Source of the DNA: Parabacteroides bouchesdurhonensis
Lineage (GTDB): Bacteria; Bacteroidota; Bacteroidia; Bacteroidales; Tannerellaceae
Length of the DNA: 64,000 nucleotides
Direction of reading: 5' to 3'
NCBI RefSeq assembly: GCF_900186615.1
Contig: NZ_LT896588.1
Location: forward strand, 196,425-260,424
Below, piece by piece: positions 58,499 through 64,000 of the stretch (position 1 is the stretch's first letter; every line of letters starts with the position of its first letter). Made by a program: the position numbers and the translations under genes. The notes beneath the pieces were generated by a model that did no database searches, had not been told where the DNA came from, and worked only from the letters and a program-made list of their open reading frames with translations.

Positions 58499-59743
58499 CT
58501 CATAATGCAGGGCATCTGCCGGAGCCATCCTCACAGCCTGGCGTACCGGAAACCAGATACCAAGTATAATCATTCCTCCCATTAACAGGTAGGTCGCGCC
58601 TAAAGTTACCAACACCCTTGCAACCGACAAGGATTGCCGGTAAGTATCAATATAGTCCGTCATCAACAGGTTGACGCCAAACAATAGAACCAAGGGCAAG
58701 GTGAATGCCAGCAAACAAAGCCCTTCGGCATACATATACTGTTGCAAAGTAATACGATGAGCGCCTAGCGCCATCCGTAACCCGATCTCACCTCGCCGGT
58801 TCTGCATGCGTAGCCAGAAAGTACCGATGATGCCGAAGAAGACGTTGATGAGCATGAAAAGCATAAGCGAAAACTTATTGCTCATATCCCGTTCCTTGCC
58901 ACTAAGCTGTATATCGCGAAACTCTTGCATGGGGGTGATACCGTATACCATAAGGTTGTCTGCTGTAAGCCGGTCGCCCATACTGTCAAGAAAGAGATTC
59001 ATATCGTCGCGGCTAAGGCTGCGTTTCATGCGGACGCAAAGTTCCGCATCGCGGGCACCAAAGTAATCCACCATAAAGTTGTATATCTCGCCGTTCAAGC
59101 ATTGAAAAAAGCAAGGCTCCGGACGTTCGTACTCGTTTGCCCGTATCGAACTGCTTACGGAGGCAATGGTAAAAGTTCCACCTGTATCGGTATAAGACAA
59201 CTGCCGTCCACGCGCTGTCTGACCGGGAAAGAAAGCATCTGCCATCTCACGGGAAACAACTAAGGCATTGCGGACACCTGATACTTCGTCGTACACAGGC
59301 TTCCCATCGGAGTTCTGCACATTAAAGAGGCGGAAATACTCGGGCGTTACGTTACGTATCTGGAAGCTCTGGGCAGAAGACAAGGTAGTGTCGCCACCCA
59401 ATGGTGTGATGTTTCGCCATGAGTTACTGAATGAATAAGGAGATGAATAGAAGGCAGCACAGACTTCATACACTTCGGGGTTCTGCCTGATCTGTTCTAT
59501 CAGGCGGGTGAGCTTCTCCGGCTCGGAAAGGCCCGGAAGGGTGTCGGTACGCGCCTCTTCAGTCAGCTTAAAGCGCCACACATTAGTTATATCGTAGCCC
59601 AACGGTGAGCGGTAAGTAACCATATCCACATAAAAAGTATCTATCATAACCCAAAGGAAGCCGGCCACGATAAGTAATTCGGCAAATATCCAGCCGTTAC
59701 TGCGACGCTGGTTCCATATTATCTTTAATATATGCTTGATCAT
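58496..59743 (-). CDS. FtsX-like ABC permease, A-type, pair 4
   Basis: 415 residues. N-terminus MIKHILKIIWNQRRSNGWIF with one helix, a periplasmic domain, then GEIGLRMALGAHRITLQQYM (about 311-330) and the end RMAPADALHYE. It lies 44 nt after its B-type partner and upstream of the 58.4-kb inverted repeat. Confidence 0.88.
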   Translation of the reverse strand: MIKHILKIIWNQRRSNGWIFAELLIVAGFLWVMIDTFYVDMVTYRSPLGYDITNVWRFKLTEEARTDTLPGLSEPEKLTRLIEQIRQNPEVYEVCAAFYSSPYSFSNSWRNITPLGGDTTLSSAQSFQIRNVTPEYFRLFNVQNSDGKPVYDEVSGVRNALVVSREMADAFFPGQTARGRQLSYTDTGGTFTIASVSSSIRANEYERPEPCFFQCLNGEIYNFMVDYFGARDAELCVRMKRSLSRDDMNLFLDSMGDRLTADNLMVYGITPMQEFRDIQLSGKERDMSNKFSLMLFMLINVFFGIIGTFWLRMQNRRGEIGLRMALGAHRITLQQYMYAEGLCLLAFTLPLVLLFGVNLLMTDYIDTYRQSLSVARVLVTLGATYLLMGGMIILGIWFPVRQAVRMAPADALHYE

Positions 59744-59787
59744 TGTTATCTGTTATTTATGTAAATCAGTTGTTTTCATATCCTTCC

Positions 59788-61059
59788 TCACTTATTCTCA
59801 TCTTTTAGCGACTCTACAATCTGCCCCCTCGACATGTGCCAGGCCGGCAAACCTGAACTTAGCAGATTGATCAACAGTGTAAAGAACAGCGCCGCCACAA
59901 ACAGGTAGGGCTGGAAGATCATGCCAAACGTAATAACCGTATCTCCCGATAGCAAGAACGACCTGCCAAAATAGAGCAAAGCTACGGAAAGTAGGATACC
60001 GGCCAGACCGCCGATGAGAGTAATCACTAAATTCTCGCTCACCATCTGTGTGAAAAGTCGCCCTCCGGTAGCTCCAAACGCCATGCGAAGTCCCATCTCC
60101 GAACGCCGTTTCTGTATGGACGACTGCACAATACCAGTCAGATTCAGCGTAGGAACAAGCAGGAGGAAGAGCAGTACCAATCCGGTTGTTCTCAGGTATT
60201 CCATCCATCCGATACGGTTCTCGCTATAATTGCCACCATTACCCAGCGTCCGCTCGAGCGTTGTTAACGGTTTGCCTATAGAGAGAATATAATCAGCCTT
60301 GCTATCGTTATAGCGGGCGGTGAGTTTCTGTATTTCGTCTCCTATTGTATCGAAGTCCAAAGTACTACGCGCAAGGATCACGGCCGAGAAAGAGCCGCAG
60401 ATACCGTCACAGTTTCTCGATTCGGTGTATGCACTGTTACAGGTATAAGGAAGCCACACGTCGGCAAACGTATCAGTCACAGCCTTAGTAGGGCGTGCCA
60501 CCACACCAGCCACGCGACATTCCATTAAATTGTTCAGCAACAGTTCGTGCCCTACCGCGTCAGTGGTATTAAAAAGTCGCCAGGCCAGGTAATCAGAGAT
60601 AACAACGTTGGGAAGGCCGGAATTGAAGTCTGCTTCCGTAAACGGTTGTCCATGCAGGAAACGGAAGTCGAACACCTTCCAAAAGGCCGGATCGGTATAG
60701 ATCACCTGATATTCGTCGAACAGGCGTTTGCCGGGCAATGAAACTACCAGATTGTCATATGCTTTCATGCTTACCGCCTCAACGCTGGTTAACGGATAAA
60801 AGCATTCGCGCGCTACCTGAACAGAAAGGCCGGTGTTGTTGTTATCGTTTCCTTGTTTTGACCTGGCATTGATGCCCTGAACATAGAGCATGCGTGAACG
60901 GTTAGAGACCGGGCTGTATTCGGCCTGCCGTATCTGGAATTGAAGCACCACCACAAGAATCATGGCAACCGAGAGCGTAGTCCCCAAGATAGAGATCACG
61001 CTGGTAAGGCGGTTTTCCCTCAGTGTTTGAAGGGCTTGTTTGATATATTGCTTTATCAT
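59788..61059 (-). CDS. FtsX-like ABC permease, B-type, pair 4
   Basis: 423 residues. N-terminus MIKQYIKQALQTLRENRLTS, helix SVISILGTTLSVAMILVVVL, then TLNLTGIVQSSIQKRRSEMG and LRMAFGATGGRLFTQMVSEN. It starts only 1 nt after the HlyD-type adaptor stop, so the two are translated together. Confidence 0.88.
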   Translation of the reverse strand: MIKQYIKQALQTLRENRLTSVISILGTTLSVAMILVVVLQFQIRQAEYSPVSNRSRMLYVQGINARSKQGNDNNNTGLSVQVARECFYPLTSVEAVSMKAYDNLVVSLPGKRLFDEYQVIYTDPAFWKVFDFRFLHGQPFTEADFNSGLPNVVISDYLAWRLFNTTDAVGHELLLNNLMECRVAGVVARPTKAVTDTFADVWLPYTCNSAYTESRNCDGICGSFSAVILARSTLDFDTIGDEIQKLTARYNDSKADYILSIGKPLTTLERTLGNGGNYSENRIGWMEYLRTTGLVLLFLLLVPTLNLTGIVQSSIQKRRSEMGLRMAFGATGGRLFTQMVSENLVITLIGGLAGILLSVALLYFGRSFLLSGDTVITFGMIFQPYLFVAALFFTLLINLLSSGLPAWHMSRGQIVESLKDENK

Positions 61060-61060
61060 C

Positions 61061-62305
61061 TTATTTCAATTTAAGCTTATTCTTTTCTTTATACGAGCTT
61101 ATGTCCGAAACAACTACCTCGTCGCCAGGTTCGAGACCGCTCACCACTTCCACATATTCAAAATTGCTATCGCCCAATTGTACTTTACGCTTTATCAATT
61201 GATCGCCTTTTACCACAAAGAGTTCATATTCACCTCTACCCACATAGTAAGAAGCGTTGGCAATACGCATCACGTCTTCCTTTACGGCATTCATCACATA
61301 GACATCCGTCTTCAAGCCGGAACGCAGACGCTTATGATTATCTTCCTGCAACTGGACAGTAAAGGAGATCACTCCGTTTTTAGATAATGGAGTAACATCA
61401 CTTACTGTTCCTTCCAGTTTCTCACTACCTATCTTAACAACCGCTTTACTGCCTGCCGCAATACGGTCGCCATAGGTATCCGCAATCTCGCCTTCTATCT
61501 TGAAATGCGAGAGATCGGACACTATCGCCACTTTAGTGCCTTGTCCCACCTGTGCACCGACTTCATTATTTACATAGGTCAGGATAGCCTTGCGGGGTGA
61601 GCGGATGCGAGCATCTTCCAACGTACGTTTAGTCTCTGCCAAACCTTTACGGAATATATTCAGTTCCAGTTCTTTCACTTTCAGATCGGCTTCGGCAAGA
61701 GCTTGTTCGTTCTTGTATTTCTGTTCATCTTCCTTTAATTGAAGCTGACTCACATTATAATCCAGTTCTGTTTGACGAACCTTATCAGTAGTGCCTGCGC
61801 CAAGACTGTCGAGGTAGCGTTCGTTACGAAGTTCCACTTCTTTACGGTTCAGCGTCATGCGGGATACTTTCAGTTTCATCTCCATTTCGGAGAGCTTGTT
61901 GCGGTTGGTCACCCGAAGCTGTTCCAACTGCAAGCGCTTCATTTGTTCTTCATCCAATAGTTTATTATAATCCGTCTCAGCGCTTTGTAAATCCAATTTA
62001 AGGATAGGTGTGCCAACATCAACGGAATCTCCACCCTTTTTGTAGATTTCTATGATACGGGAATTGATAGGAGAATTTATAATCTCTTCAAAAGCAGGAA
62101 CTACTTTACCGGAAGCACTGACGGATACTTCTATCAAGCCTTTATCAACTGTGGATATACTCAGGTCTTTCCGGCTCAGGCTGGTCTGCATAAAAGCAAT
62201 GATACCGCCTATCACCACACATGCAACAACCACACCTCCTATCAGTTTTACCAACTGTTTACGTTGTTCCTTCCGTTGCACCTCTTTTGAAATCTCTCTG
62301 TCCAT
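61061..62305 (-). CDS. HlyD-type membrane fusion protein
   Basis: 414 residues. One N-terminal transmembrane helix (about 22-43, LIGGVVVACVVIGGIIAFMQ), a lipoyl half-motif region (KVVPAFEEIINSPINSRI, about 71), a long coiled coil (about 105-225), then a barrel domain. The C-terminal region ends VVSGLEPGDEVVVSDISSYK. It bridges the ABC permeases to an outer-membrane channel, presumably the TolC-like protein at 43294. First gene of the long operon; transcription would start about 62330 from the sigma-54 promoter. Confidence 0.92.
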   Translation of the reverse strand: MDREISKEVQRKEQRKQLVKLIGGVVVACVVIGGIIAFMQTSLSRKDLSISTVDKGLIEVSVSASGKVVPAFEEIINSPINSRIIEIYKKGGDSVDVGTPILKLDLQSAETDYNKLLDEEQMKRLQLEQLRVTNRNKLSEMEMKLKVSRMTLNRKEVELRNERYLDSLGAGTTDKVRQTELDYNVSQLQLKEDEQKYKNEQALAEADLKVKELELNIFRKGLAETKRTLEDARIRSPRKAILTYVNNEVGAQVGQGTKVAIVSDLSHFKIEGEIADTYGDRIAAGSKAVVKIGSEKLEGTVSDVTPLSKNGVISFTVQLQEDNHKRLRSGLKTDVYVMNAVKEDVMRIANASYYVGRGEYELFVVKGDQLIKRKVQLGDSNFEYVEVVSGLEPGDEVVVSDISSYKEKNKLKLK

Positions 62306-62341
62306 ATTTAATAGTACTTTTTATTTTCTGCCACCCAAAGG

Positions 62342-62356
62342 GCAAACTCCATGCCA
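62342..62356 (-). promoter_or_regulatory. Sigma-54 (-24/-12) promoter of the HlyD/permease operon
   Basis: Reads TGGCATGGAGTTTGC on the minus strand, with GG-GC spacing of 12. The flanking 16-mer CCATGCCAAAAACGTA (plus, 62349-62364) is identical to that at the TolC operon promoter. Confidence 0.88.
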
Positions 62357-62400
62357 AAAACGTAATTGTTTGATTGCGTGATATTAGTGCAATAACCAAG

Positions 62401-62435
62401 TGTTCAATATCGGACAGTGTGTTCGCTTTCGTGCA
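62401..62435 (-). promoter_or_regulatory. Upstream activator sites of the HlyD operon
   Basis: Site 1, TGTTCAATATCGGACA (62401-62416), lies 44 nt upstream of the -24 box. Site 2, TGTTCGCTTTCGTGCA (62420-62435), lies 19 nt further. Both follow the TGTyCrnnnnCGrACA pattern, as at 44865 and 52221. Confidence 0.82.
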
Positions 62436-62524
62436 AAACTTTTCGCAGTGTACGCTTGTTTAGCATAAGCATTGACGGAGCATAAACACTCCGCTTTTCA
62501 TTAATCGCTAAAACAATCAAGTAT

Positions 62525-63370
62525 ATGAACACAAAATTTACCCTTTTATCTATCTGTACCGGTTTAATCTTGTTTCTTGCCGGTTGTAGCAAAGACAACG
62601 ACGACAATCACGAAGGCATTATACCGGTTGAAGAAGTAGCCAAAGCATTTAGCCAAAAATATCCGAATGCAAAGAAGATTTCCTTCAATATAGAAGGTAA
62701 TTACTACGTTGCCGACTTCATGAACGGCACGGCCTCCACATCGGCCTGGTTCACCGACCAGGGCAAGTGGATGATGGAAAAAATAGACATTTCGTATAAT
62801 CAACTCCCTTCTCCCGTTATTACAGCCCTTAAAGCAAGTACTTATGCAGACTGGAAAGTAGACGAAACGGACCTTATCAACCGCGCCGGCATGGGCATTG
62901 TCTATAAAATCGAAGTAGAAAAAGGAGATACGGAAACCGATCTGTATTATTCCCAATACGGCAATCTGATCAAAACCGTAGATGATGCCTCTGACTACAG
63001 TGATGCACCTATTGTAATACCGGACGCCGTAACCCAATTAATGAATCTTACATTCGCAGGCGCAGAACTTCTGGATATCCAGCCCAATTCCGAAGGTTAC
63101 GAATTGAACATACTGGACAACCGAATTTACAAAATAGCCCAGTTGAACAAAGATTACAGATGGCAAAATACAATGTGGCAAATCACTCCACATGAAGTTC
63201 CATCCATTATCGCGGAAGCATTCGAGAAATCCGCTTATGCCAACGATAAAGTAAAAGCGATCTTTACATTAATCAATGCCGACGGATCATTCCAACTCTT
63301 TGAAGTTATCCACGGAGGACAAGACACCTTTGTTGCTTTCGATGTATTCGGCAACATTGTTAAGTCCTGA
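62525..63370 (+). CDS. PepSY-like (DUF2874) lipoprotein
   Basis: 281 residues. A lipoprotein signal peptide with lipobox LAGC (cysteine near 21), an acidic linker, and two to three PepSY-like repeats, for example [20 protein letters not shown] (about 45-64). Each has the pattern of predicting secreted beta-alpha modules related to BLIP-like folds. Function unknown; probably outer-membrane or periplasmic. Divergent from the HlyD operon. Confidence 0.82.
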   Translation: MNTKFTLLSICTGLILFLAGCSKDNDDNHEGIIPVEEVAKAFSQKYPNAKKISFNIEGNYYVADFMNGTASTSAWFTDQGKWMMEKIDISYNQLPSPVITALKASTYADWKVDETDLINRAGMGIVYKIEVEKGDTETDLYYSQYGNLIKTVDDASDYSDAPIVIPDAVTQLMNLTFAGAELLDIQPNSEGYELNILDNRIYKIAQLNKDYRWQNTMWQITPHEVPSIIAEAFEKSAYANDKVKAIFTLINADGSFQLFEVIHGGQDTFVAFDVFGNIVKS

Positions 63371-63394
63371 ACTGCAAAGAAATACAACCGCCTG

Positions 63395-63460
63395 AAAAAA
63401 GCTGCGCAGTTTCCAACCCAAACCTTTGCGGTTCGCCGTTATAAGCTGCGCAGCTTTTTT
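63395..63460. terminator. Bidirectional terminator between the lipoprotein and GH2 genes
   Basis: AAAAAAGCTGCGCAG (63395-63409) and CTGCGCAGCTTTTTT (63446-63460) are perfect complements with a 36-nt loop. The A/T tails serve both converging genes. Confidence 0.85.
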
Positions 63461-63513
63461 AATTCAGACGTCTATTATATTTAGTTACATAAAGATGCGT
63501 CAATTGTAGCAAT

Positions 63514-64000
63514 CTATTTGCTAATCAATTCGATCTTCGCCCCTTTCACTCCCGAAGCAGAAGCCTCGAAGAAGATGATACCCGGCTGTTCGGTTGTCTG
63601 CACAATCGCTGTCAACTGCCCGCTGAACAGTTTCATCTGAGGAGCCTGGAACGACTCGAGGCTCGCGCTGTTGCCATTAGCAGCCGCACGATACGATCCG
63701 GCACCACGCACTTCAAATTTAATCTGACGGGTGTCGTCCGGGCAAAGATTCCCTTCTTTATCTACCACTCTGACAGTGATAAATGAGAGGTCTTTACCAT
63801 CGGCCGCCAGTTGTTTACGGTCGGCAATCAATTCAATATGATGAGGTTTTCCGGCCGTATGCACTTCTTCTTCGGCAACGGCATTCCCCTCTTTATCGTA
63901 AGCAACCACTTTCAATGTACCCGGTTCATATTTCGTATCCATCCACATTAACCGGTAACGTTTCTGACGTTCAAAGCCGGCCTTGGCCGCATCGGTATAA
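63514..64000 (-). CDS. Glycoside hydrolase family 2 (beta-galactosidase-like), C-terminal end, partial
   Basis: The frame is open to the right edge of the window, so the gene continues outside. The visible C-terminal 162 residues contain RLMWMDTKYEPGTLKVVAYD and then a DUF4982/Ig-like domain (LAADGKDLSFITVRVVDKEG), both typical of large Bacteroidales GH2 beta-galactosidases. An internal ATG at 63948 is not the real start. The catalytic domain is not visible, so the substrate cannot be judged. Confidence 0.85.
   Translation of the reverse strand, partial: YTDAAKAGFERQKRYRLMWMDTKYEPGTLKVVAYDKEGNAVAEEEVHTAGKPHHIELIADRKQLAADGKDLSFITVRVVDKEGNLCPDDTRQIKFEVRGAGSYRAAANGNSASLESFQAPQMKLFSGQLTAIVQTTEQPGIIFFEASASGVKGAKIELISK

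Overview
The window reads as chromosome of a Bacteroidales bacterium, most likely a Parabacteroides or close relative. I base this on the gene content (type B L31, POT and DHA2 porters, DUF4831/DUF4923-type proteins, a GH2 beta-galactosidase tail, ECF sigma/anti-sigma pairs), on the Bacteroidetes-type promoters (TTTG, about 19 nt, TAnnTTTG), and on the lack of Shine-Dalgarno sequences. The genus is an inference. I see no rRNA, tRNA, phage, transposase or CRISPR.

Layout. 0-18 kb is mostly housekeeping: mreB and purH; an ABC-F protein coupled to an LTA-synthase-like sulfatase; rny and zapA with a small coiled-coil gene; a hpt-adk-obgE-pgeF-B3/B4 operon; the NAD(P)HX repair enzyme; and a POT peptide transporter. 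18.3-25.4 kb is a complete late biotin pathway (bioB, bioA, bioF, bioG, bioC, bioD). It is preceded by a leader ORF with a strong intrinsic terminator, and it is split by a 0.93 kb palindromic repeat element that also supplies the end of bioA. 25.4-34.4 kb holds an ECF sigma/anti-sigma operon, a drug efflux MFS, an orphan HigA antitoxin with a decayed HigB, fba, rpmE2, a NahK-like sugar kinase and an AraC regulator. 34.7-40.4 kb is an RND tripartite efflux operon.

40.5-62.4 kb is the most interesting part. A TolC-like protein, an NtrC-family regulator and its histidine kinase form one operon. A HlyD-type adaptor, one LolD/MacB-type ATPase and eight FtsX-like permeases (four A/B pairs) fill the remainder, interrupted by a surface protein, a diacylglycerol kinase, a HEPN/MNT pair and a PAP2 phosphatase. 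Three -24/-12 (sigma-54) promoters lie in front of the TolC operon, the HlyD operon and the last permease pair. Each has a palindromic site (TGTyCrnnnnCGrACA) 44-45 nt upstream of the promoter box. This points to one self-contained regulon in which the local kinase/regulator controls the whole exporter, including its own operon.

A second recurring theme is intergenic arrays of 22-23 nt quasi-palindromic tandem repeats at four places (3.0, 15.4, 24.5-24.7 and 33.4 kb). The period is constant but the unit sequence differs at each locus. The right edge holds a PepSY-like lipoprotein and the C-terminal end of a GH2 enzyme that runs off the window.
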